From DAITBA01 sp036824005 (lineage in GTDB: Bacteria; Pseudomonadota; Gammaproteobacteria; Burkholderiales; Rhodocyclaceae), in contig DAITBA010000023.1 of assembly GCA_036824005.1 (NCBI GenBank), positions 1 to 50,320 on the forward strand: 50,320 bases of DNA, in the 5' to 3' direction. Shown in pieces: positions 1 through 8,377 of this stretch. The position numbers were made by a program, and so were the translations under genes. Every line of letters begins with the position of its first letter. Position 1 is the first letter of the stretch. The notes below the pieces were generated by a model that worked only from the letters and a program-made list of their open reading frames with translations, made no database searches and was not told where the DNA came from.

Positions 1-108
1 TATCTTGCACCGCTCTATACCGCCTTCATAGACGGGTTGGCCGGACGGTTACGGCGTTCCTACAGGCCAGACGAATGCGACACGACCCGTACCCAAGTCC
101 AGACTGGC

Positions 109-717
109 TCAGGCGTTGGCGCCCGTTTCCTGCGCGGTGCCTGACAGACGCCTGAAGACCTGACGTACCCCGCGCCACAGCTTTGGCAGCAGCCAGGCCA
201 CGAGCAGGACGAATGCCGCAAGAAGGGCGAGGAAAACCAGCGGATGGTGGAGTGCGGCATACAGCCCGCCGATGACCAGCGCTTCCTCGCCGACCGACGC
301 GGCGACGTTGGTGAAAGGCTCGGGAGAGGTATTAATCAGCGCCCGGCTGCCGGCCTTGGTTAGATGTGTGCCCGCGGCAAGGGTCCCGCCGAGGATCGCG
401 CCGGCAACGATAATAGCGGGGTCGTGGTTGCCCAGTGCCATGGCGGCAAGCACGGCACCCGCCGGAACGCGAATGAAGGTGTGCAGGGCGTCCCACAGCG
501 AATCCAGCGCCGGAACCTTGTCGGCGAAAAACTCGACGACGAACATGAAGCCGGAGGCGCCGAGGACCAGCCAGTGGCTCAGCACCTGCAGGCTCTCGGG
601 AAGGTCCACGTAGCCGAACCGACCGAGCAGGCCGGCGAGGAACAGCACCGCGTAAAGCCTCAGGCCGCTCGCCCAGGCAAGTCCTGCCGCCATCGCCACC
701 GAACCAACCAGATCCAT
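109..717 (-). CDS. DUF4126 family membrane protein
   Basis: The protein has about 202 residues with several hydrophobic stretches, so it is predicted to sit in the inner membrane. The N-terminal run MDLVGSVAMAAGLAWASGLR and the glycine-rich middle (GAILGGTLAAGTH) followed by a TSPEPFTN segment are typical of DUF4126, a family without a known function. I chose the ATG at 717 because AGGAG lies about 10 nt upstream; the frame stays open for 31 more codons but they are not protein-like. It is divergent from the DUF1992 gene (141 bp gap). The family assignment is fairly firm; the role is unknown. Confidence 0.8.
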   Translation of the reverse strand: MDLVGSVAMAAGLAWASGLRLYAVLFLAGLLGRFGYVDLPESLQVLSHWLVLGASGFMFVVEFFADKVPALDSLWDALHTFIRVPAGAVLAAMALGNHDPAIIVAGAILGGTLAAGTHLTKAGSRALINTSPEPFTNVAASVGEEALVIGGLYAALHHPLVFLALLAAFVLLVAWLLPKLWRGVRQVFRRLSGTAQETGANA

Positions 718-858
718 CGCCGCACTCCTAAGCTGCCCCTGCGGCCATAACGCACCGGCGCCTCCCGCGCATACACGGAAGCCGACACTCCATACGGTAT
801 CATGGCACACAGACGCTTACCGACGAATTGGGGCGCGGACGCGAGGAGAAGTCCTTCC

Positions 859-1230
859 ATGCAGTTTCTCGACCGGGTGGCGGAGCAGCGGATCGAAGCA
901 GCGCTCGGCCGCGGGGAGTTCGATAGTCTTCCCGGCGCTGGGCGGCCGCTGGAGCTCGACGACGATTCGCTGGTTCCACCGGAGTTACGTGTGGCCTGCC
1001 GCATCCTCAAGAACTCGGGCATGGTGCCGCCAGAGATCGACACGCTGCGCGAACTGCATCAACTCTACGCCCGCATCGAGGCCGATGCGTCCGATACGGC
1101 GCCGCGCGAAGTCCAGCACCGTCTGCAGTTTCTGCACATGAAGCTCGAGCGGGCAGGCTTCGCCGTTACCAGCCGTGCCGTCATGGCGCAGTACCACGAC
1201 CGGCTGCTCGCGAAGCTTCAGCGCGGTTGA
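859..1230 (+). CDS. DUF1992 (DnaJC28-like) family protein
   Basis: This 123-residue soluble protein carries the hallmark of DUF1992, the conserved domain of DnaJC28-like proteins, here without any J domain. The diagnostic stretch is LDRVAEQRIEAALGRGEFD, then LPGAGRPLELDDDS and PPELRVACRILKN. The start at ATG 859 is supported by GAGGAG 11-16 nt upstream; the frame also opens at 802, but the first 19 residues there do not match the family. Bacterial members are usually about this size and have no established biochemical function. It lies 70 bp upstream of the FKBP gene on the same strand and could be cotranscribed with it. Confidence 0.82.
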   Translation: MQFLDRVAEQRIEAALGRGEFDSLPGAGRPLELDDDSLVPPELRVACRILKNSGMVPPEIDTLRELHQLYARIEADASDTAPREVQHRLQFLHMKLERAGFAVTSRAVMAQYHDRLLAKLQRG

Positions 1231-1300
1231 ACCCACGCGCTCGGGCGCGGTGGCGCACTCGGGCATAATTGCCAATTTCATTGCCGAAAAGGAGAACGCC

Positions 1301-1645
1301 ATGGCTGCCGTGACGACCGCGAGCGGGCTGACGATCGAAGACATCACCGAGGGTACGGGTCCACAGGCCAGCGCCGGACAACGGGTGTCGGTGCATTACA
1401 CGGGATGGCTCACCGACGGGCGAAAGTTCGATTCGAGCAAGGATCGCAACGATCCCTTTGAGTTCCCGCTCGGCGCCGGCCACGTTATCGCCGGCTGGGA
1501 CGAAGGCGTGCAACAGATGAAGGTCGGCGGCGTGCGCAAGCTCACCATCCCGCCGCACCTCGGCTATGGCACCCGCGGTGCAGGTGGCGTAATTCCGCCG
1601 AATGCGACGTTGGTGTTTGAGGTCGAATTGCTGGCGATTCTGTGA
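1301..1645 (+). CDS. FKBP-type peptidyl-prolyl cis-trans isomerase
   Basis: A single FKBP domain of 114 residues with no signal peptide, so it is expected to be a cytoplasmic prolyl isomerase that assists folding. Visible family motifs are VSVHYTGWLTDGRKFDSS, the active-site stretch GAGHVIAGWDEGVQQMKVGG, and IPPNATLVFEVELL at the C-terminus. The start at ATG 1301 has AAAAGGAG at good spacing. Length and sequence fit the small betaproteobacterial FKBPs closely. The next gene, an rRNA modification enzyme, starts about 64 bp downstream. Confidence 0.95.
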   Translation: MAAVTTASGLTIEDITEGTGPQASAGQRVSVHYTGWLTDGRKFDSSKDRNDPFEFPLGAGHVIAGWDEGVQQMKVGGVRKLTIPPHLGYGTRGAGGVIPPNATLVFEVELLAIL

Positions 1646-1709
1646 AACCGTTCGCGCACATGCACTGCAGCGAACCACACACAGCAATCGCGAAGGCCGC
1701 CGTGCTGAC

Positions 1710-2462
1710 GTGACCGATCCCGGCAACGCGCCAGGCAAAGTCCGCGTCTCGAAGCTCTTAGCCGAGCGCGGCGTGTGTTCGCGGCGCGAGGCGGACGCTT
1801 ATATCGAGCGCGGCTGGGTGTTCGTCGATGGCGTGCGCGTGACCGAGCTGGGCACACGCGTCGATCCGTCGCAGTCCATTGCGCTGGCGGCGCAGGCGCA
1901 GAAACAGCAAGGACAGCGCGTCACGATCCTGCTGCACAAACCGGTCGGCTATGTCTCCGCGCAAGCGGAGAGGAACTACCAGCCGGCCGTTGCGCTGATC
2001 ACGGCGGCAACGCAGCATCGCCGCGGCGGCGATGACATGCGATTCGACCGGAGCCACCTGCGCGGATTGGCGCCGGCTGGTCGGCTCGACATCGACTCTA
2101 CCGGGCTGCTCGTGTTGACGCAGGATGGCCGCATTGCCCGCACGCTTATCGGCGCCGACAACGATATTGAAAAGGAATACCTGGTGCGGGTCGAGGGACG
2201 GCTCTCGCAGCAGGGTCTTGCGCTGTTGAATCACGGCCTGAGCTTGGACGGCGAGGCGCTAAAGCCGGCACGCGTCGACTGGCAGAATGCCGATCAGCTA
2301 CGCTTCATTCTGAAGGAAGGCAAGAAGCGGCAGATTCGTCGCATGTGCGAGCTCGTGGGCCTCAAGGTCGTTGGGCTCAAGCGCGTACGCATCGGCGGTG
2401 TCATGCTCGGCGATCTTCCACTCGGGCGCTGGCGCTACCTTGGCGCAGCGGAGCGCTTCTGA
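1710..2462 (+). CDS. RluF-like 23S rRNA pseudouridine synthase (RsuA/RluB/E/F family)
   Basis: About 250 residues. An N-terminal S4 RNA-binding domain (VRVSKLLAERGVCSRREADA, residues 11-30) is followed by a pseudouridine synthase domain. The catalytic motif is GRLDIDSTGLLVLT, with the nucleophilic aspartate at about residue 127; EKEYLV and KKRQIRRMCE also match. The short linker, GVCSRREAD and RRMCELVGLKV resemble RluF (23S U2604) more than RluB or RsuA. The start is uncertain: an ATG at 1602 would overlap the FKBP gene, so I prefer the in-frame GTG at 1710, although it has no strong ribosome binding site. The enzyme class is firm; the exact target nucleotide is inferred. Confidence 0.85.
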   Translation: MTDPGNAPGKVRVSKLLAERGVCSRREADAYIERGWVFVDGVRVTELGTRVDPSQSIALAAQAQKQQGQRVTILLHKPVGYVSAQAERNYQPAVALITAATQHRRGGDDMRFDRSHLRGLAPAGRLDIDSTGLLVLTQDGRIARTLIGADNDIEKEYLVRVEGRLSQQGLALLNHGLSLDGEALKPARVDWQNADQLRFILKEGKKRQIRRMCELVGLKVVGLKRVRIGGVMLGDLPLGRWRYLGAAERF

Positions 2463-2604
2463 GCGGCAGTGCAGCGCCATGCGCGCGGCATCACGTCTCG
2501 TAACGATCTGACTGCGCCGTAGCACGGCAGCCCGTCTGGCGGATTCGCCGCCCGGGGCGGTCGACTGCGTTCATACGTGCTCGCCCGCGAATTCGTGCTG
2601 TAGT

Positions 2605-3273
2605 CTACTTCTTGTCCTCAGGCTTCTCCTCGTCCTTCTTTTCTCCGCCGGGACGCGCCGGTATGGCCGGCCTTGCCTGCGCTGCCGTAGTGCCGGGCGT
2701 GGTGGCGCTCGCCGCGGGCAGGGCCGGTTTCGCCGGGGCGGGAATGCTCCTGGCGGACTCCACCGGTTTCGTTGGCGCACCATCGCTTGCTGTGGCACCA
2801 GGCTTGGCCGGAGCGGCGGGCTTGGCCGCGCCAGCCGGCGATGCGGACGGGGGCAGCGTCGGCCTGGCCGATGCCGCCGATGGCACGGCGGGTTTCGCGG
2901 GCTCTGCCGGCCTGCCGGCGGCGGGGCTCGGTGCCGGCGCCGTTGTCATGGCCGGTTTCGGCTGCACGGCGCTCTTGGCGGGTTCCGCAGAACGCGCAGG
3001 CGGCGGGGCTTTGCCACCGGTGCCACTCACTGTCGCGTTCGGGCGCAGTTCATCGACAGTGGATTTGCCGATGCCTTTGACATTGTCCAGGTCGTCGACG
3101 CTCTTGAACGGGCCATGCTGGCGCCGGTACTCGATAATGGCTTTGGCCTTGGCAGGGCCGATACCCTTGAGCGTCTGCAGTTCTTCCTCCGTCGCCGTGT
3201 TGATATTGACTGCCGCGAACGCGGCACCGGCCCAAAAAAGCAGCGCCGCGAGCAGAACGATGATTCTCTTCAT
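2605..3273 (-). CDS. ComEA-like helix-hairpin-helix protein with Ala/Pro-rich tail
   Basis: The 222-residue protein begins with a signal peptide (MKRIIVLLAALLFWAGAAFA), so it is exported. Residues 22-80 form a ComEA-type double helix-hairpin-helix: VNINTATEEELQTLKGIGPAKA and then DLDNVKGIGKSTVDEL, a fold that binds the DNA backbone. The rest, about 140 residues, is low-complexity Ala/Pro/Lys/Ser sequence ending in acidic and lysine-rich residues (GGEKKDEEKPEDKK). ComEA proteins bind incoming DNA during natural transformation, but most short proteobacterial members end right after the HhH. No other competence gene is nearby. GGAGG sits 5 nt before ATG 3273. It is convergent with the pseudouridine synthase gene. 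Confidence 0.85.
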   Translation of the reverse strand: MKRIIVLLAALLFWAGAAFAAVNINTATEEELQTLKGIGPAKAKAIIEYRRQHGPFKSVDDLDNVKGIGKSTVDELRPNATVSGTGGKAPPPARSAEPAKSAVQPKPAMTTAPAPSPAAGRPAEPAKPAVPSAASARPTLPPSASPAGAAKPAAPAKPGATASDGAPTKPVESARSIPAPAKPALPAASATTPGTTAAQARPAIPARPGGEKKDEEKPEDKK

Positions 3274-3515
3274 GAGACCTCCGTGATATGTGGGATGGTA
3301 CTGCCGCCACCCGTTCTGCGGCGCCTCGACTCCGCCCTAGTGATACGGCGCCGCCGCGATCCCGCAATGGTGAGCGTTGCCCCACCGCTACAACGCGCGG
3401 CGCAAGGCGAGGATGACCGGCTGGCGACGACGTGGCGCTCTCGCTGCTACTTGCATCGCCGCGCGGCGTGCCAATGCCGAGGAAATGACCTTCGACCAGT
3501 GTGCATGCAGCCAGC

Positions 3516-4772
3516 TCACACCCCGACGAAGGGAAACGCCACCTCCGGCCTTCGCCCGTCGATGATGTCCGTCAGCGCACGCGCCGAGCCGCAGGCAAGT
3601 GTCCAGCCCAATGTGCCGTGGCCGGCATTGTAGAAGAGGTTGTTCAGGCGCCCGCGCCCGATGATCGGAACATTGCCGGGCGTGGCGGGCCGCAGTCCGG
3701 CCCAATAGTCACCCGGCCGCGATTCGCCCAGCTGCGGAAAAAGCTCGCGCGCACGGCGCACAATCGCCTCGCACCGGGCAGGGGTGAGCGAAGTGTCATA
3801 GCCGGCCAGCTCTGCCGTGCCGGCTATGCGCAGCCGGTGTCCGAGCCGCGAGCAGACGATCCGATGCGATTCGTCAGTGATGCTGATGTTCGGTGCAATC
3901 GCGTCGGGCGTGAGGGGTATCGTGACCGAGTAGCCCTTGACCGGGTAAATCGGAAGGCGCTCCCCCAGCGGGCGCACCAGTTGCGGTGCGTAGCTTCCCG
4001 TGGCGACGACATAGGCATCGGCTCGCAGCGCCCTGCCGTCACCGTCGGCCGTGCGAACCTGCACGGCGAGGACGCGGCCTGCCGCAGCATCGATGCGCTC
4101 GATGACGGCGTTATAGCGGAACTCTACACCGTGCCGTGCGCACAACGCCGCCAGCGCCCGGGTGAACTCGTAGGCGTCGCCCGATTCGTCGTCCGGCGCA
4201 TACAGGCCACCCGCCAAGGTGTCCGTGCACTCGGCCAGCGCCGGTTCCAGCTTGATGCACGCGGCCCGGTCAAGCGCCTCGACCGCTATGCCGTAGCGGT
4301 GCAGTTCGCGAGTCTTTTCCCGGCTCCGGAAGAAGCTGCGCTCATCGAAGAAGAGGTGCGCAATGCCGCGCTCGAGGCAGTCGTAATGGATGCCCGTGGC
4401 ATCGCGAAGGGCGCGCAGTGCGGCGCGGCTGTAGAGCGCCAATGCCGCAATCGCCATGGTGTTGCGGCGCGTTGGCCCGGGCAGGCATTGACACAGGAAG
4501 CGCAATGCCCAAGTCCACTGCCGGAGGTCTGCGCGCCAGCGAAACAGCAGTGGTGCATCCTCTCTGCCCAGCCAGCGCAGAATCTGCGCCGGTGCGCCCG
4601 GATTGGCCCAGGGTTCCGGATGACTGACAGAGATCTGCCCGCCATTGGCGAAACTGGTCTCCAGACCGGCGCCCTGCTGACGTTCGACGACGGTCACCTC
4701 ATGGCCGGCTTCGGCCAGATACCAGGCGCTGGTCACACCGGCGAGGCCGGCGCCAAGGACGATCACTCGCAT
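3516..4772 (-). CDS. dadA: D-amino acid dehydrogenase small subunit (DadA)
   Basis: A FAD-dependent oxidoreductase of 418 residues, normal for DadA, which oxidatively deaminates D-amino acids at the inner membrane and feeds electrons to quinone. The N-terminal dinucleotide motif VIVLGAGLAGVTSAWYLAEA (residues 3-22) and the acidic VVERQ end of the Rossmann fold are clear. ANGGQISVSHPEPWANP is characteristic of DadA, and the C-terminal flavin-contacting stretch YNAGHGTLGWTLACGSA is present. The start at ATG 4772 is set by the beta-strand just before GxGxxG; the longer open frame is not protein-like. The usual partner, alanine racemase DadX, is not adjacent. It is divergent from msrA. Confidence 0.92.
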   Translation of the reverse strand: MRVIVLGAGLAGVTSAWYLAEAGHEVTVVERQQGAGLETSFANGGQISVSHPEPWANPGAPAQILRWLGREDAPLLFRWRADLRQWTWALRFLCQCLPGPTRRNTMAIAALALYSRAALRALRDATGIHYDCLERGIAHLFFDERSFFRSREKTRELHRYGIAVEALDRAACIKLEPALAECTDTLAGGLYAPDDESGDAYEFTRALAALCARHGVEFRYNAVIERIDAAAGRVLAVQVRTADGDGRALRADAYVVATGSYAPQLVRPLGERLPIYPVKGYSVTIPLTPDAIAPNISITDESHRIVCSRLGHRLRIAGTAELAGYDTSLTPARCEAIVRRARELFPQLGESRPGDYWAGLRPATPGNVPIIGRGRLNNLFYNAGHGTLGWTLACGSARALTDIIDGRRPEVAFPFVGV

Positions 4773-4901
4773 CGGGAAACGGGAACGGTCAGCCTGGGCA
4801 GAGAGCGGATAGCCCAATGATACCGTGACCGAACCGGGAACTGGCGCGGTGCGCCGCGACTCGAATCCCACTTTGGAGCCAACGCACAGGAGGTCACCGG
4901 C

Positions 4902-5471
4902 ATGGGCATGCAAATACAAGCAACCGGGTCGAAGTCGGACAGGGAGATTGCGACCTTGGGGGGCGGCTGTTTCTGGTGTCTGGAAGCGGTATTCGAAGGA
5001 CTGGCCGGCGTCGAGCGGGTCCGCTCCGGGTACGCCGGCGGCCGCACGCCCAACCCCAGCTATCGTCAGGTCTGCGGCGGCGATACCGGACACGCCGAGG
5101 TGGTCGAAGTGTGCTTCGATCCGGCCGTGATTTCCTACGACGTGATCCTGGACGTGTTTTTCACCATTCACGACCCGACGACGCTAAATCGCCAGGGCAA
5201 CGACGTCGGCACGCAATACCGTTCCGTCATCTTCTACCACTCGCCACAGCAGAAGGCGATTGCCGAACAGACCATCGCCGCACTGGCGGCATCGGGCGAA
5301 ATCGGCGATGCTATCGTCACCGAGGTGGCGCCGGCGCCGGTATTCCACGTGGCGGAGGACTACCACCAGGAGTACTTCCGCCTGCATGGCCATGAGCCCT
5401 ACTGCCAGTTCGTGGTGGCGCCCAAGGTGGCCAAATTCCGCCATAGGTTCGCCGACCGGCTGAGGCGGTAG
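4902..5471 (+). CDS. msrA: peptide-methionine (S)-S-oxide reductase MsrA
   Basis: MsrA reduces the S epimer of methionine sulfoxide in proteins and so repairs oxidative damage. The catalytic motif GGGCFWCLEAVF places the active cysteine at residue 23. QVCGGDTGHAEVVEV, TQYRSVIFYH and the C-terminal DYHQEYF all match the family. The protein has 189 residues and no MsrB fusion or signal peptide, so it should act in the cytoplasm. AGGAGGT lies about 8 nt before ATG 4902. A thiosulfate- or thioredoxin-type partner is not encoded next to it. Confidence 0.96.
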   Translation: MGMQIQATGSKSDREIATLGGGCFWCLEAVFEGLAGVERVRSGYAGGRTPNPSYRQVCGGDTGHAEVVEVCFDPAVISYDVILDVFFTIHDPTTLNRQGNDVGTQYRSVIFYHSPQQKAIAEQTIAALAASGEIGDAIVTEVAPAPVFHVAEDYHQEYFRLHGHEPYCQFVVAPKVAKFRHRFADRLRR

Positions 5472-5581
5472 GGCTGCGGGCGAGCGCGCGGCCTTTGCTT
5501 TATGCTTGGCGCCGGAAAATGCGCGCACCCCGGTTGCCCGAGGACAAGGCCAGCGTGCAACCGCGACCCCACGGCTCGGCG

Positions 5582-6097
5582 CTACTCGAGCACCTTCTTG
5601 AGATTGGCCAATCCCGAAGTGTAGACACTGGTCACGGCCTTAACGGCGGCCTCGTCGTCCTGTCCCGGTGGTGGGTTGTTGTTCGGAAAGGCGCGATAGA
5701 ACGCGCCCCGCCACTCGACCAGGGTCGTCCCGCCGTCGCCGGGCCGCACGCTCAACGTCGAGGTGTAATTCGTCACCGGAAGGGCGCCGCCGTCTTTGGC
5801 GCGGTAGGAGAACTTCTTTTCCGCGTCGCTGTGCGACTCCAGGGTTTCGACGATCTGGCCGCCGCCCTTGAGCGAGAGCGTACGCACTGAACCGACATTG
5901 CTGCCGTCGGTCGCGTTGCTGCTTTCGACCGCAGGGTGCCAGCCGGGAAGGCTGTTGAAGTCCTTGATCTTGTCCCAGACCCGCTCTGGAGTGGCTTTGA
6001 TGGTGATCGATTCGGTGACCTTCTGGCGCGTCGGTCCATGGCCGAAGGCCAGTGACGAAGCAAGCAGCAGCATCATTGCCGGCGCAATTCTTCCCAT
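5582..6097 (-). CDS. MxaD-like exported SRPBCC protein
   Basis: A 171-residue protein with an N-terminal signal peptide ending near FGHG, followed by one START/SRPBCC (Bet v 1-like) domain. ITIKATPERVWDKIKDF, GWHPAVESS, LPVTNYTSTL and the C-terminal FYRAFPNNNPPP with DEAAVKAVTSVY match MxaD. MxaD is a periplasmic accessory protein of methanol dehydrogenase that promotes its interaction with cytochrome cL. Neither a PQQ dehydrogenase nor a cytochrome cL gene lies in the window, so the partner is unknown. GGAGG stands 5-6 nt before ATG 6097. It lies 53 bp downstream of the beta-propeller gene on the same strand and is probably cotranscribed with it. Confidence 0.83.
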   Translation of the reverse strand: MGRIAPAMMLLLASSLAFGHGPTRQKVTESITIKATPERVWDKIKDFNSLPGWHPAVESSNATDGSNVGSVRTLSLKGGGQIVETLESHSDAEKKFSYRAKDGGALPVTNYTSTLSVRPGDGGTTLVEWRGAFYRAFPNNNPPPGQDDEAAVKAVTSVYTSGLANLKKVLE

Positions 6098-6150
6098 TCG
6101 CTCCTCCACGGTGGATTGATTATTGGAACAGCTCGTGCCCCGAGTATAAG

Positions 6151-7098
6151 TCAAGGCGCGCCGATGAACTGCCCGAAGCCGCGACTATTCGTTCCGGTGG
6201 CGACGGTCTTTAGGGTGCGGCCAGTTTCGGCATCGAGGACGCGCAGGCAATCGTCCATCCAATTCACGACGTAGACGCGGCCGCGATGGAATGCAATGCC
6301 CTCGGGATAACCGCCGGCGGGCACGGTGGCAAGCGGGCGGTAGGTGTCGGCATCGACGATGGAAACCGTGTCTGCATGCTGGTTCGTCACGAACAGCCGG
6401 CGCCCGTCTTCGCTGACGGCGGCACCGTATGGCGACTTGCCCACCGGGACAGTCGCCAGGGTGCCGCCGGTGGCGGTATCGATCACTGTCACGTCGTTGC
6501 TCCAGACATTGACCACGTACAGCCGCTCGCCTTTAGGGTCGAGCGCAACGGCGAAGGGATGGTTGCCGGCGGGCAATCTGGTCAACGGCTGCAGCGCTGC
6601 AGCATCGATTACCGAAACATCGTTGTCGTCGTGATTGGCGACATACACTGGCGATCCCGAGGGGTGGACCGCTACGCCTGCCGGCGCGTTTCCGACTGCG
6701 ATGGCGGCGATCTGACGATGGCTCGCGCCGTCAAAAACCAGCAGTTTGTTTTCGAACCAGTCGGCGACATAAACGCGCGAGCCGTCGGGCGCGGCAGCGA
6801 TGCCCACGGGGCCCTCGCCCGCCGCGACTGTGGCGACGACGCGATTGCTCGCGAGATCGATGACCGACATATTTTTGCTCTCCGGATTGGTGACGAACGC
6901 CTTGCGCGCTGCGGAACTGACCGCGACGCCGGCTGGCGCCCTGCCGACGGCGACAGCGGTCACGACTCGGTCGTCGGCGATGTCCACGACCGTCACGTCG
7001 TTGCTGCCCTGATTGGTGATATAGGCGAACGGCGCGGCAATGGCCCTGCCCATGACAAGTGGCAAGAGAATAACCCACATAAGCAGGCGCAAAGGCAT
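6151..7098 (-). CDS. exported YVTN-family beta-propeller protein
   Basis: About 315 residues: a signal peptide (MPLRLLMWVILLPLVMGRAIAA) and seven or so repeats of about 42 residues, each with a variant of VYVANxxxNDVSVIDxA followed by VAVGxxPxGVAV. This is the YVTN/NHL-like beta-propeller pattern. Such proteins are periplasmic or extracellular and often occur beside PQQ-dependent oxidation systems; their reaction, if any, is usually unknown. I set the start at ATG 7098 because it places the signal peptide at the N-terminus; two more ATGs at 7176 and 7167 are possible and no strong ribosome binding site decides. The MxaD-like gene follows it. Confidence 0.82.
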   Translation of the reverse strand: MPLRLLMWVILLPLVMGRAIAAPFAYITNQGSNDVTVVDIADDRVVTAVAVGRAPAGVAVSSAARKAFVTNPESKNMSVIDLASNRVVATVAAGEGPVGIAAAPDGSRVYVADWFENKLLVFDGASHRQIAAIAVGNAPAGVAVHPSGSPVYVANHDDNDVSVIDAAALQPLTRLPAGNHPFAVALDPKGERLYVVNVWSNDVTVIDTATGGTLATVPVGKSPYGAAVSEDGRRLFVTNQHADTVSIVDADTYRPLATVPAGGYPEGIAFHRGRVYVVNWMDDCLRVLDAETGRTLKTVATGTNSRGFGQFIGAP

Positions 7099-7332
7099 GT
7101 TCGGGGAGTGCTCGGGTAACGGTCGTTGCGAACCGCGCGGCGACGCGGGATATGCGGTCCGCAGCATGCTGATCATAGCAGCCCACGCGGTGCGAGCGGT
7201 GACGTGGCAGGGGATACCGAAGGATTCGATGTTGCCCCGCGCGTATCAAGCTGCTAAGTTGAATACAGAGCGATGTGAATAGAACGACGTCGCCTGAAGA
7301 GTCCGTCCGCTCCAAAGGAAAAGGAGTTCCCC

Positions 7333-8355
7333 ATGCCACAAAGACCAAAGGTTTGCATCGACCGTGTTTTGCCCCAGGAACTGTCTCGTCAGCCGGCCAT
7401 CGTCCGCCCGCGCGGACGCGGGCCGGCCCGTGCCGTATTCGAGTTTCGCAAGATGTGGATCAACGGCTCGACACTGCGGGTACGATTCATGGGTGGGACA
7501 AACGCGCAAAAGGCGCTCGCCCGGGAGCAGGCCCTGTGGTGGACGCAACATGCCAATCTCAAGTTCGACTTCAACGATGCGCCGGATGCGGAAATCCGGA
7601 TCAGCTTTGATCCGAACGATGGTGCCTGGTCTTACATCGGCACGGATTGCAAGAAAATCCCCCAGGGTCAGGCGACGATGAATCTCGGCTTCCAGGATGG
7701 CGGCACGTCGGCCCACGAGTTCGGACATGCCATTGGCCTAGGGCACGAGCATCAGAACCCGGCGGGGGGCATCGAGTGGAACGAAGACGTCGTCATCCGC
7801 GATTTGTCCGGACCGCCCAACAACTGGAGCGAGGCGCAGATCCGCCACAACGTCCTGAACAAGTACAGCGTCGATCAGATCCGCGGCACCAAGTTCGACG
7901 CCGATTCGATCATGCTCTACTTCTTTCCCCCGTCGTGGACCAAGAACGGTGTCGGCACCCACGCCAACGAGATTCTGTCAGCGCTGGACAGGGCCTTCAT
8001 CGCCAGCGAACAGGCCTATCCGCGCGCTGCGGCGCCGGCAACCGAACTGCAGGTCAACGCCCGCGTGAGCACCAAGGCCAGCATTGGCGAGCCGGGTGAG
8101 GAGGATCTTTTCAAGTTCATGGTGCCGAAAGCCGGCCGCTACCTGGCTGAAACCCTGGGGCAGACGGACGTGGTCATGAAACTGTTCGGACCGGACAGCC
8201 AGACGGCGCTGATCGCCGAAGACGACGATAGCGGCATCGGCACCAACGCGCGCATCGTCGCCGATCTCGTTCCCGGACAGTACTACGTGCAGATCCGGCA
8301 CTACTACAAGGCCACCGGCAAGGGCGATTACCGAGTGCGTGTGCGCACCGCCTGA
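7333..8355 (+). CDS. astacin/matrixin-like zinc metalloprotease with C-terminal PPC domain
   Basis: A 340-residue metzincin. The zinc motif HEFGHAIGLGHEH supplies His128, His132 and His138 with catalytic Glu129; a Met-turn candidate, SIMLYFFP, lies at Met194 with a tyrosine two residues on, as in astacins. Residues 235-338 resemble a bacterial pre-peptidase C-terminal (PPC) beta-sandwich: EPGEEDLFKFMVPKAGRYLAET, then GQYYVQIRHYY. No N-terminal signal peptide is visible (MPQRPKVCIDRVLPQEL), which is odd for this class. AAAGGAAAAGGAG precedes ATG 7333. It is convergent with the GCS2 gene, with only 22 bp between stops. Secretion route and substrate are unknown. Confidence 0.82.
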   Translation: MPQRPKVCIDRVLPQELSRQPAIVRPRGRGPARAVFEFRKMWINGSTLRVRFMGGTNAQKALAREQALWWTQHANLKFDFNDAPDAEIRISFDPNDGAWSYIGTDCKKIPQGQATMNLGFQDGGTSAHEFGHAIGLGHEHQNPAGGIEWNEDVVIRDLSGPPNNWSEAQIRHNVLNKYSVDQIRGTKFDADSIMLYFFPPSWTKNGVGTHANEILSALDRAFIASEQAYPRAAAPATELQVNARVSTKASIGEPGEEDLFKFMVPKAGRYLAETLGQTDVVMKLFGPDSQTALIAEDDDSGIGTNARIVADLVPGQYYVQIRHYYKATGKGDYRVRVRTA

Positions 8356-8377
8356 GTCCGCGGTGCCTCGCGCCGGC

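Noticed and set aside
1..144. Open frame on the plus strand entering from the left edge and ending at 144
   Set aside because: It overlaps the end of the DUF4126 gene, is short and has no recognisable motif. It could be the tail of a gene outside the window but cannot be supported.
2612..3286. Long plus-strand frame opposite the ComEA-like gene
   Set aside because: It is the mirror of the low-complexity Ala/Pro tail. The minus strand has the signal peptide, the HhH motifs and GGAGG before the start.
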